Positions 53,681-61,231 of a stretch of 64,000 nt of DNA are shown here, in pieces. The position numbers and the translations under genes were made by a program. The stretch comes from Mesorhizobium sp. ES1-4 (GTDB lineage: Bacteria; Pseudomonadota; Alphaproteobacteria; Rhizobiales; Rhizobiaceae). The stretch lies in the NCBI RefSeq assembly GCF_020164745.1, contig NZ_JAIUGV010000010.1, positions 124,001 through 188,000 on the forward strand. Reading direction: 5' to 3'. Every line of letters starts with the position of its first letter. Position 1 is the stretch's first letter. The notes beneath the pieces were generated by a model. The model was not told the DNA's origin. It searched no databases and was given only the letters and a program-made list of their open reading frames with translations.

Positions 53681-54475
53681 CTACCAGATGCCGGTTCTCA
53701 ATCCTGTCCAGACATAGAACCAGATCGTTGGGTGGTACCACTGTTTCGACGGCAGGCCCGGATCGAACGTCGCGAGTTTTCCGGCCAGCGCGTCACTGAC
53801 AGCCTCGACGCAGATGTCGCGCGAAAACGCCGCCTGGCGCAGCGCATAGCTTGAGATGGTGTCGCCTTGTTTCGGCTTGCCACGCGCCTGCTTCAGCACA
53901 CCGCCAGTGTCGACTCCTGCATCGACCAGGTGCACGGTTGAGCCGAAATTCCCGGCATCGCCGGAAACCAAGGCCCAATAGCCACCGTTCATGCCGCGAT
54001 ATTTCGGCGTGATGCCGGCATGATAGTTGAGCACCGGACAAGGCATTTTGCCCAGCATTTCCCTGGAAATCAGCCGGCAGCCGTTCAGCAGCACGACACC
54101 GGGCTTGATCGTCTCGATCGCCCGCAGGCATTCCGGCCCGTCGGCGGATGCCACAGGGACGATGACCTGGCCCTGCCGCGGTTCGGTTTCAAGCTTCTCC
54201 TCGGCAATCAACCGGGCGGCGTGTTTGACATTGACCCGTTTGCCCAGCCTGCTCAGCACCATCGTGCCGAACTGGCCCATGGCGGAGATCCAGCCCTGGC
54301 GTCGGGCGCGGCCGCGCAGCAATTGTTTCTTAGCTTCAGGGATTTCGAGGACGACGCTGACGGGGCCGACGCGGTCGGCGAGGTCGTTGATCATGGCCCA
54401 GACGTGCGCGCCGCCACCGGTGACGACTACAATCGGTCGCGGATTGGATTCCGACGCTGCCATCGATCTTGCCAT
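53681..54475 (-). CDS. Formyltransferase-family protein
   Basis: A 264-residue protein with the formyl-transferase N-domain fold. VLNYHAGITPKYRGMNGGYWAL contains the catalytic Asn-x-His pattern, and VHLVDAGVDTGG the conserved Asp. It would use 10-formyl-THF. The N-terminus (IVVVTGGGAHVWAMINDLAD) is normal. The C-terminus is aromatic-rich (TIWFYVWTGLRTGIW), which may associate with membrane. The acceptor is unknown. It lies upstream of the MetV/MetF unit on the same strand, with a 188-base gap. Confidence 0.8.
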   Translation of the reverse strand: MARSMAASESNPRPIVVVTGGGAHVWAMINDLADRVGPVSVVLEIPEAKKQLLRGRARRQGWISAMGQFGTMVLSRLGKRVNVKHAARLIAEEKLETEPRQGQVIVPVASADGPECLRAIETIKPGVVLLNGCRLISREMLGKMPCPVLNYHAGITPKYRGMNGGYWALVSGDAGNFGSTVHLVDAGVDTGGVLKQARGKPKQGDTISSYALRQAAFSRDICVEAVSDALAGKLATFDPGLPSKQWYHPTIWFYVWTGLRTGIW

Positions 54476-54565
54476 GCTCCAAGGACCCGCTGATGAGGGC
54501 CGGACCTTAGGGCAGGCGGGTTAATCCTTGGTATGCCGCGAGCCTGCCGAGGCATGAAGACCGGG

Positions 54566-55141
54566 TCAGCGCTTGAACTCCATGATGTCGAGCTTCGATT
54601 CGTAATAGGGCGCGGGGAATTCGATGCGCCATTCCTTGGCGCTGTTGCGGAAGGCGTAACCGACCTGGTCGGTTTGCGGGCCGCTGCCATAGGGCTTTGC
54701 CCGGTCGTCGTTGACAGAGCCTGAGCCAAGATAGATCGAGCGCTTGTCGCCGTCGTCGAAGAAGCGGCCCTGCGTGCGCTGCGAGCCGCTGATCTTTTGC
54801 AGCCGCCAGCCGGAGCCATCATCGGTTACCCTGCATTTGAACCAGCCGTAGATGACGAGCGGGCTGAGCCCGCCGACCTTGATCGTGCGGCACCGCCAGT
54901 TGCCGGTGAGGTTCTTGTCGGAGAAGGCGACCAGCGGCTTGGCCAGCAGCGCGTCGAGCTGCCTGATCTCGGCGGGGTTGCCCGCCTTTGCCTCGGCGAG
55001 TGCCGCCTTGCGGGTGTCGCCATATTTGTCGAGCCGCGCCTTGTCGGCGGCAGTGATCAGTTTCTGCACTTGACCGTCGGCAAGAGCGGGCAAGGTGCAG
55101 CAGAGCAGGCCGACAACGGCAAGCAACGGGCGGAGTTTCAT
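54566..55141 (-). CDS. DUF4893-like periplasmic protein
   Basis: A 191-residue protein with a Sec signal peptide (cleavage near PALADG). The region TRKAALAEAKAGNPAEI ... GNWRCRTIKVGG resembles DUF4893. A Cys pair near 100-120 may form a disulfide. Function unknown. No evident connection to the methyltransferase genes apart from being on the same strand. Confidence 0.72.
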   Translation of the reverse strand: MKLRPLLAVVGLLCCTLPALADGQVQKLITAADKARLDKYGDTRKAALAEAKAGNPAEIRQLDALLAKPLVAFSDKNLTGNWRCRTIKVGGLSPLVIYGWFKCRVTDDGSGWRLQKISGSQRTQGRFFDDGDKRSIYLGSGSVNDDRAKPYGSGPQTDQVGYAFRNSAKEWRIEFPAPYYESKLDIMEFKR

Positions 55142-55326
55142 CACGGGATTCCCTGTTTTTGTCTGGAACGGCGCCGCTGCCGCCTGGCGCATAACTTACC
55201 GGGTCCCTGGCGCCTGTCATCCGTGCTTAACAGCGTCACGGTCAGAAATTCACGGTGTGACGAATGCGAGTCTTGCTTACGGGGTCGTCGGGTTGGCTGG
55301 GAAGCGCCTTGGCGCCACTCCTGCGT

Positions 55327-55462
55327 GCGCAAGGGCTGGACGATGTTTTCCTCGATCGATCGGGTCTATGACGCGTCGCGGGCGAAGGACAGGCTGGGTT
55401 TTGCCTGCAGGACGAATTTTGCCGACGTGCTGGCGGCGCTGGCGGCCGAAGAGGGGAGCTGA
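55327..55462 (+). pseudogene. C-terminal remnant of an NAD-dependent epimerase/dehydratase-like gene
   Basis: The frame reads RKGWTMFSSIDRVYDASRAKDRLGF and ends ADVLAALAAEEG. The SIDRVY...A...LGF pattern is typical of the last 40 residues of a family of NAD-dependent sugar-nucleotide epimerases. The part upstream carries no recognisable Rossmann domain. It occupies most of a 326-base gap between divergent genes; nothing else is visible there. Most likely a decayed remnant. Confidence 0.5.
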
Positions 55463-55467
55463 AGCCG

Positions 55468-56097
55468 TCAGGCGTTCGCGGCCGCCCGCGCCAGCCCCTG
55501 CGTCAGGTCGCCAAAACCGGTGGAGCGGCGCTCGTATGCGAGGCCTAGCAAGGCGGCGGCCTTTTCCGCGACCTTGTCGAGTTCCGGATCGTCGGTCTGG
55601 GCGAGATAGATCAGCTTCTGGTAATTGCCGAAATAGTCCTTGATCAGCTCCGGGTGTTTGTCGAGGCCGAGCGGCTTCATGAAGAAGGCGTCGAACTGAC
55701 GGCACAGGAAGTCCGTCATGTAGAACGACATCATGTCGTCGTCGCCGACCTTGTCGTAGGCTTCCATGCCTTGATAGAAGGCGAAGCAATGCGGGCCGGC
55801 CATGCGCTCGACGCCATGCTTCTCAAGGACCCGGTCAAGCAGGCCGCCAGTGCCGCAATCGGCATAGCCCACGAAGATGTGCTCGTATCCCTCTGCCTTG
55901 GCCTTTGCGATCGCCTTGTCCATGGCCGGCGCGATGCGGTCGGGATAGAAATGAAATTCCGCCGGGAGGCAGGTCAGTTCGAGATGATCGAGCTTAAGTT
56001 GCTCCTTCACGGCCAGGACTTCGCGCGCGATCATCCCGCAGGCAATGACCAAAAGCCTGCCTGCTTGAGTCGATTGCGTTTTCTGCACCTTGGCCAT
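55468..56097 (-). CDS. DUF1638 protein of the corrinoid methyltransferase cluster
   Basis: A 209-residue protein of DUF1638 (PF07796). LLVIACGMIAREV near the N-terminus and FVGYADCGTGGLLDRVLEKHG with a later GPHCFAFYQG hold conserved cysteines (three Cys in positions that could bind a metal or corrinoid-related ligand). The family occurs almost only beside MttB-type methyltransferases and corrinoid proteins in both archaea and bacteria, but its role is unknown. A strong bidirectional terminator separates it from the corrinoid protein gene, so it either has its own promoter or gets read-through. Confidence 0.85.
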   Translation of the reverse strand: MAKVQKTQSTQAGRLLVIACGMIAREVLAVKEQLKLDHLELTCLPAEFHFYPDRIAPAMDKAIAKAKAEGYEHIFVGYADCGTGGLLDRVLEKHGVERMAGPHCFAFYQGMEAYDKVGDDDMMSFYMTDFLCRQFDAFFMKPLGLDKHPELIKDYFGNYQKLIYLAQTDDPELDKVAEKAAALLGLAYERRSTGFGDLTQGLARAAANA

Positions 56098-56146
56098 GAT
56101 TTCAGCTGAACCGGCTTTCGTTGCCGCAGTCCGTCCCTCATCTGGG

Positions 56147-56184
56147 AACAAAAAAGCCGCGCTGCAAGGCGCGGCTTTTTTGTT
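56147..56184. terminator. Bidirectional rho-independent terminator
   Basis: AACAAAAAAGCCGCGC (56147-56162) pairs perfectly with GCGCGGCTTTTTTGTT (56169-56184) around six bases. There is an A-tract on one side and a T-tract on the other, so it can work in both directions. It stands between the corrinoid protein stop and the DUF1638 start. Confidence 0.93.
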
Positions 56185-56201
56185 CGTCCTGATGCCTTGG
56201 A

Positions 56202-56900
56202 TCAGGCCGAAGCGCGCACGTTGTGCTTGCGCTTCATGTAGTCCTTGGCTGTCTCGACCGCCACCGCGGCGTCGCGGCAATAGGCGTCGGCGCCGACGGC
56301 CTTGCCGAATTCCTCGTTGAGCGGGGCACCGCCAACCAGCACGACATAGTCGTCGCGAATGCCCTTTTCCTTCATCGTGTCGATGACGACCTTCATGTAG
56401 GGCATAGTGGTGGTGAGCAGCGCCGACATGCCGATGATGTCGGGCTGGTGCTGCTCGATCGCATCGAGATATTTCTCGACCGCATTGTTGATGCCGAGAT
56501 CGATGACGTCGAAGCCGGCGCCTTCCATCATCATGCCGACGAGGTTCTTGCCGATGTCGTGGATGTCGCCCTTGACGGTGCCGATCACCATCTTGCCCTG
56601 CTTGGGCGCGCCGGTGGCGGCGAGCAGCGGGCGCAGGATGAACATGCCGGCCTTCATCGCATTGGCGGACAGAAGCACCTCAGGAACGAACAGGATGCCG
56701 TCGCGAAAATCCTCGCCGACGATGCGCATGCCTTCGACCAACGCCTCGGTCAGCACCTTGTAAGGCACCCAGCCGCGCTCGAGCAGGATGCGCGTGCCTT
56801 CCTCGATCTCTTCCTTCAACCCGTCATAAAGATCGTCGTGCATCTGCTGCACCAATTCGTCGTCGGAAAGTTCAGAAAGGATGATCTCGTCGTCGGACAT
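56202..56900 (-). CDS. Corrinoid (methyl-B12-binding) protein, MtgC/MttC type
   Basis: A 232-residue methyl carrier. The N-terminal four-helix cap domain (about 10-95) precedes the cobalamin-binding Rossmann domain with DIHDIG (112-117), in which H114 is the lower axial cobalt ligand, then SALLTTTMPYMK and VGGAPLNEEFG. It accepts a methyl from the substrate through the divergent MttB-type enzyme and hands it to THF through the MtgA-like enzyme. The start at 56900 has GAGGAG upstream. 290 bases separate it from the methyltransferase start; a strong terminator follows it. Confidence 0.94.
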   Translation of the reverse strand: MSDDEIILSELSDDELVQQMHDDLYDGLKEEIEEGTRILLERGWVPYKVLTEALVEGMRIVGEDFRDGILFVPEVLLSANAMKAGMFILRPLLAATGAPKQGKMVIGTVKGDIHDIGKNLVGMMMEGAGFDVIDLGINNAVEKYLDAIEQHQPDIIGMSALLTTTMPYMKVVIDTMKEKGIRDDYVVLVGGAPLNEEFGKAVGADAYCRDAAVAVETAKDYMKRKHNVRASA

Positions 56901-56924
56901 TTTAATCCAGCTCCTCACGGCATC

Positions 56925-57061
56925 GCGACGGTGTCGCAAGGCACAAAACAATAGCGCTCATACCTAACCCGCAACGGGCTTGTGTCCATAGCTGATTTGC
57001 GACTTCCCGCAAAAGGAAAGCGACTGGAAAATCTATCGGATTTCTTGTCGATTTTGCGACA
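56925..57061. promoter_or_regulatory. Divergent control region with repeated GCGAC palindromes
   Basis: Between the corrinoid protein and MttB-type genes: GCGAC-GGT-GTCGC (56925-56937), TTTGCG-ACTTCC-CGCAAA (56996-57013), an AAGCGAC half-site near 57019, and TGTCG-ATTTTG-CGACA (57046-57061). The arms match the perfect palindrome near the GbdR-like gene. The region is likely to hold both promoters. Confidence 0.5.
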
Positions 57062-57190
57062 GGCGTTGGCGCGGACGGGCCGTTTCGAATAGGGTGCATG
57101 GCTACGATCCGGCGAAAGCCGCGCCATGCGGCCGCAACGGTTGGGACCAGTCCATATCGAGGCCTGGCCATAATTCAGGGAAGAGCGATC

Positions 57191-58765
57191 ATGAGCGAAC
57201 ACGCGGCAGTCGACCAGGAAGCGTCAAACGCGCGGCGTGGGCGCGGCGCCAGCGGCGGAGCCGCGGCGCGGCGCGCGGCGCGCTCCGGCGGCGGTCCGGG
57301 CACCCAGCTCACCTATATCAAGCGCCAGATCGACGTCTATGAGGTGCTCAACGAGGAAGGGCTGGCCCTGATCGAGAAGAACACCGATACGGTGCTCGAG
57401 GAAATCGGCATCATCTTCCGCGATGACGCCGAAGCGCTGCAACTGTGGAAAGAGGCCGGCGCCGACGTCAAGGGCGAGCGCGTGCATTTCCCGAAAGGCC
57501 TTTGCCGTTCGCTCTTGAAGACCGCGCCCTCCGTCTACACGCAGCATGCGCGCAATTCCGAACGCTCGGTGCAGATCGGCGGCAATGCCACGGTATTCGC
57601 GCCGGTCTACGGCCCGCCCTTCGTGCGCGACCTCGATGGTGTCAGGCGCTATGCGACGATCGAGGATTTCCAGAATTTCGTGAAGCTTGCCTATATGGCA
57701 CCGTCGATCCACCATTCGGGCGGCACGGTGTGTGAGCCGGTCGACGTGCCGGTCAACAAGCGCCATCTCGACATGGTGTACGCCCACATCAAATATTCCG
57801 ACAAGCCGTTCATGGGTTCGGTGACCGCGCCGGAGCGCGCCGAGGACACGGTGGCGATGGCCAAGCTGGTGTTCGGCGACGACTTCGTCGAGAACAACAC
57901 GGTTTTGACCAGCCTGATCAACGCCAACTCGCCGATGGTGTTCGACGAAACCATGCTCGGCGCGCTGAAGGTCTATTCGCGGCATAACCAGGCCTGCATC
58001 GTCACGCCGTTCATCCTGGCCGGCGCGATGAGCCCGGTGACGGTGGCCGGCACGCTGACGCAGGTCCTGGCCGAAGTGCTGGCCGGTGCCTCTTTCACGC
58101 AGCTGATCCGGCCGGGCGCCCCGGTGCTGTTCGGCACCTTCGCCTCGTCGATCTCGATGCAGTCGGGCGCGCCGACCTTCGGCACGCCGGAGCCGTCGCT
58201 GGTCTCCTATGGCGCGGCGCAACTGGCACGCCGGCTGGGGCTGCCGTTCCGCACGGGTGGTTCGCTCTGCGCGTCGAAGGTCCCGGACGCGCAGGCGGCC
58301 TATGAAAGCGCCAACACGCTGAACTCGACCATTCTTGCCGGCACCAATTTTGTCCTTCATTCGGCCGGCTGGCTCGAGGGCGGGCTGGCGTCCTGCTACG
58401 AAAAGTTCATGATGGATATCGACCAGCTCGGCATGCAGCAGAAATTCTGCGAAGGCGTCGACCTCTCGGAAAACGGGCAGGCGATGGACGCCATCCGCCA
58501 GGTCGGTCCGGGCAGCCACTATCTCGGCTGCGACCATACCCAGGCCAACTTCCAGACCGCCTTCTACCGCTCGTCGATCGCCGACAACAACTCCTATGAG
58601 CAGTGGCTGGCGGAAGGCCAGAAGACCGCGCCGCAGCGTGCCAACGATCTCGCCCGCCGGTGGCTGGAGGCTTACGAGGCGCCGCACCTCGATGAAGGCA
58701 TCGACGAAGCCCTGAAGGACTTCATCGCCAGGAAGAAGGGGTCGATGCCCGACGCCTTCACCTGA
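57191..58765 (+). CDS. MttB-superfamily methylamine:corrinoid methyltransferase, non-pyrrolysine type
   Basis: A 524-residue TIM-barrel enzyme that moves a methyl from a quaternary or tertiary amine to the corrinoid protein. NEEGLALIEKNTDTVLEEIG, HHSGGTVCEPVD, TPFILAGAMSPVTVAG and GSHYLGCDHTQANF are family regions. The frame has no internal UAG, so it belongs to the pyrrolysine-free branch of glycine betaine (MtgB), proline betaine (MtpB) and carnitine (MtcB) enzymes rather than trimethylamine MttB. An Arg/Gly/Ala-rich extension (about 14-38) precedes the barrel. AGGGAAGAG supports the ATG at 57191; a start at 57098 is less likely. Exact substrate unknown. Confidence 0.93.
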   Translation: MSEHAAVDQEASNARRGRGASGGAAARRAARSGGGPGTQLTYIKRQIDVYEVLNEEGLALIEKNTDTVLEEIGIIFRDDAEALQLWKEAGADVKGERVHFPKGLCRSLLKTAPSVYTQHARNSERSVQIGGNATVFAPVYGPPFVRDLDGVRRYATIEDFQNFVKLAYMAPSIHHSGGTVCEPVDVPVNKRHLDMVYAHIKYSDKPFMGSVTAPERAEDTVAMAKLVFGDDFVENNTVLTSLINANSPMVFDETMLGALKVYSRHNQACIVTPFILAGAMSPVTVAGTLTQVLAEVLAGASFTQLIRPGAPVLFGTFASSISMQSGAPTFGTPEPSLVSYGAAQLARRLGLPFRTGGSLCASKVPDAQAAYESANTLNSTILAGTNFVLHSAGWLEGGLASCYEKFMMDIDQLGMQQKFCEGVDLSENGQAMDAIRQVGPGSHYLGCDHTQANFQTAFYRSSIADNNSYEQWLAEGQKTAPQRANDLARRWLEAYEAPHLDEGIDEALKDFIARKKGSMPDAFT

Positions 58766-58854
58766 AAGGAGCCCGAGTCAGGCGGGGCTAAAGTCGCCAA
58801 CATCATCCACAAGGAAGTCTGGCGGAGCGCGTTCTCCGATCCGGACAAGAAGGG

Positions 58855-59541
58855 ATGATACGCGTGCGCGGCATGATCGAGGAGATCACGGCCGCGCTTG
58901 GCGCCAACGGCCTCATCCTACGAGGCGGCGTTCTTTTTCCCGATCACGAGGGTGCGCCTCACGGTGCCTCGGGAGTGCCGGCAAAGTCCGTCCTGCTGGT
59001 AGGGCAGGCGGGTGTCGCGCCTTGGCCGCATTTCCTGCGCTGGCGGGCTACCCAACCTCATGGCATCGCCAATCCGCTCGATACATGGTCGCGCCAGGTG
59101 ATTGGCGCTGTGGCGGAAAAGTTTGGCGCGCGCGCCGTTTCACCGTCGGACAGGCCTTATCTGCCCTTCCAGCAGTGGGCGATGCGGGCCGAGGGGCTAA
59201 GGCCGTCGCCGCTTGGTATCCTCATGCATCCGCAATACGGGCTTTGGCATGCCTATCGCGGCGCTTTGCTGTTCGAGGAGGAGATAGCGCTTCCGGAGCC
59301 TCGCGAGGCGGTCCATCTCTGCGACGCATGTGTCGAGAAACCCTGCATGAAAGCCTGTCCGGTCGATGCCTGTTCCATCAGAGGGTTCGCCTACCAATCC
59401 TGTCTTGGGCATGTGCGGGGAGCAGATGGCGAGCCTTGCCGGAGCGGCGGCTGCCTTGACCGAAATGCCTGTCCCCATGGCACGTCCTACCGCTATCCGC
59501 CGGAGGTTCAGGCCTTTCATATGGCGAGCTTCATGCGCTAG
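58855..59541 (+). CDS. Fe-S protein with QueG/reductive dehalogenase-like C-terminus
   Basis: A 228-residue protein. The C-terminal part has nine cysteines: C156, C159, C164, C168 (CX2CX4CX3CP), C173, C183, C195, C200 and C206, enough for one or two [4Fe-4S] clusters. The segment HPQYGLWHAYRGALLFE before it recalls the region preceding the clusters in QueG and reductive dehalogenases, which bind cobalamin. It begins 89 bases after the MttB stop on the same strand, so it could give electrons to the corrinoid or to the reactivator. Start uncertain: GTG 58864 and ATG 58873 are alternatives. Confidence 0.7.
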   Translation: MIRVRGMIEEITAALGANGLILRGGVLFPDHEGAPHGASGVPAKSVLLVGQAGVAPWPHFLRWRATQPHGIANPLDTWSRQVIGAVAEKFGARAVSPSDRPYLPFQQWAMRAEGLRPSPLGILMHPQYGLWHAYRGALLFEEEIALPEPREAVHLCDACVEKPCMKACPVDACSIRGFAYQSCLGHVRGADGEPCRSGGCLDRNACPHGTSYRYPPEVQAFHMASFMR

Positions 59542-59737
59542 CGGCACGCCGTTGGCGGCAGAAATGCCGACGGAAATGCACAGAGAAGCGCTTGCCGCAT
59601 AATGACCTCGATAGGGCCTCTTGCGGGATGTGCTTCGTGGCCGCTCGATACGCTTTTGTGAACGCCACCCGTCAGCCCGGCCTTGCCCTTCCAACCCGCG
59701 CCGATATGTATGTGCGACGATCAGAAGGGACCCGGCC

Positions 59738-60475
59738 ATGGCGAAGTGTGGTATCGAGATAAGGACCAGCGATGGTATCGCACGAGCAGGACTGTTCCGC
59801 TCGTCCGCCGCTTCGCCGACCAAGGCCGGGGCCATTCTCTACCAGGACGCTTTCGGTCCGCGCCAGGCGCTCGATGGCATGGCCGAGCGGCTGGCGGGTG
59901 AGGGCTATGCGGTGCTGGTTCCCGATCTTTTTTACCGCAACGCGCCCTATGGTCCGTTCGATGCCAAAACCGCCTTCGCCGACGAGAAGACCAAGGCAGC
60001 GCTGATGGCGCTGGTCACCGGCACGACGCAGGAGATGACCATCAGCGACAGCGGCACGTTTATCGAGGCAATGTCCGCCGAAGGCGTTACGGGACCGATC
60101 GGCACCGTCGGCTATTGCATGGGCGGGGCGCGGGCGCTCAACGCGGCTGCGAGTTACCCAGACAGGATCAAGGCCGCCGCCAGTTTCCATGGCGGCAACC
60201 TCGCCAGCGACGCCGCCGACAGCCCGCATCGCAAGGCGGCTTCCATCAAGGCGCGCGTTTATGTCGGCATGGCGGGCGTCGACAGGAGTTTTCCGCCGGA
60301 ACAGTCGACGCGGCTGGAAGAGGCGCTGCGGAACGCTGAAGTCGACCATTTGATCGAGAATTATGTCGGCATGGCGCATGGGTGGTGTGTGCCGGACCAC
60401 AGCGCCTTCGACGAGGCCGGCGCTGAGCGTCACTGGAAACGGCTGACGGCGTTATTTGCGGAGACGCTCGGGTAG
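59738..60475 (+). CDS. Dienelactone hydrolase-family protein
   Basis: A 245-residue alpha/beta hydrolase. The nucleophile is C127 in GYCMGG, with D182 and H214 (MAHGW) completing the Cys-Asp-His triad of carboxymethylenebutenolidase. Natural substrates in such orphan members are often unknown. AGAAGGGA precedes the ATG at 59738; the longer upstream frame is not family-like. It stands alone. Confidence 0.87.
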   Translation: MAKCGIEIRTSDGIARAGLFRSSAASPTKAGAILYQDAFGPRQALDGMAERLAGEGYAVLVPDLFYRNAPYGPFDAKTAFADEKTKAALMALVTGTTQEMTISDSGTFIEAMSAEGVTGPIGTVGYCMGGARALNAAASYPDRIKAAASFHGGNLASDAADSPHRKAASIKARVYVGMAGVDRSFPPEQSTRLEEALRNAEVDHLIENYVGMAHGWCVPDHSAFDEAGAERHWKRLTALFAETLG

Positions 60476-60667
60476 GCCAAGCTTCGAAAGGTTGCCGCGG
60501 CCCACATCCGCCCTTCGGGTGTTTCGTCGCTTGAAAAGCCAGGTATCGGCTTTTCGCCCGCTGCGCGGACCAATCCTCGCTTTCCCGCGAAGAGGGAGAG
60601 GAAGAGGCTTATCAAAAAATCTTTCCCTCCCCCAAGGATTAGCCATTAGCCTTCGTCCAACAGATAA

Positions 60668-61231
60668 ATGATGGCGATGATGCTGGATGAGAGCGAAGCC
60701 TCCGACGCCGAGCTGATCGGGCGGGCGAAGGGCGGAGACAGGGGGGCCTTCGGCAAATTGCTGGAGCGTCACTACGACTTCGTCTATCGCGCAGCCTACC
60801 GCTGGTGCGGCAGGAAGGCCGATGCCGAAGACATCGCCCAGGAAGTCTGCGTCCGGCTCGGCAAGGCGATCCGCGACTACCGCGGCGGCAGCGCGTTTAC
60901 GACATGGCTCTATGCCATGACGGTGAATGCCGCGCGCGACATGATGCGCAAGACCGCGCGCGAGACGGTCAAGACCGAGGCCTATGGCGTCCATGCGCTG
61001 ATTTCGGGCGAGGCCCCGGCGGAGAGCGAGGACCCTGCCGAGGCGCTGTGGGTGGTGGTGCGGCAATTGCCGGACAAGCAGCGCGATGCCGTGATGCTTG
61101 TCTATGGCGAAGGCTTGAGCCATGCGGCGGCCGCCGAAGCTATGGCGATCTCGGAGACGACGGTTTCCTGGCACATCCATGAAGCGAAGAAACGGCTGAA
61201 GACGTTGACACGTTCAGCCGGGGAAGTGTGA
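60668..61231 (+). CDS. ECF-type RNA polymerase sigma factor
   Basis: A 187-residue sigma-70 factor. Region 2 is HYDFVYRAAYRWCGRKADAEDIAQEVCVRLGKAIRDYRGGSAFTTWLYAMTVNAARD, and region 4 is LPDKQRDAVMLVYGEGLSHAAAAEAMAISETTVSWHIHEAKKRLK. Four Met codons cluster at the start, so the exact initiation is uncertain by a few residues. It is coupled by GTGA to the VWA membrane protein gene, which replaces the usual anti-sigma gene. Confidence 0.9.
   Translation: MMAMMLDESEASDAELIGRAKGGDRGAFGKLLERHYDFVYRAAYRWCGRKADAEDIAQEVCVRLGKAIRDYRGGSAFTTWLYAMTVNAARDMMRKTARETVKTEAYGVHALISGEAPAESEDPAEALWVVVRQLPDKQRDAVMLVYGEGLSHAAAAEAMAISETTVSWHIHEAKKRLKTLTRSAGEV

Noticed and set aside
57191..58765. Possible pyrrolysine codon in the MttB-type gene
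   Set aside because: The frame runs to full family length without an internal UAG, and no pyl genes are in view; it fits the pyrrolysine-free branch.
58779..58858. Short frame reading AKVANIIHKEVWRSAFSDPDKK before the Fe-S protein gene
   Set aside because: It looks protein-like but has no start or ribosome-binding site and I cannot assign it to a family. It may be a remnant or chance.
59197..59835. Minus-strand frame across the Fe-S protein gene and the following gap
   Set aside because: It overlaps a better-supported gene and has no family match; the gap 59542-59737 shows nothing convincing.
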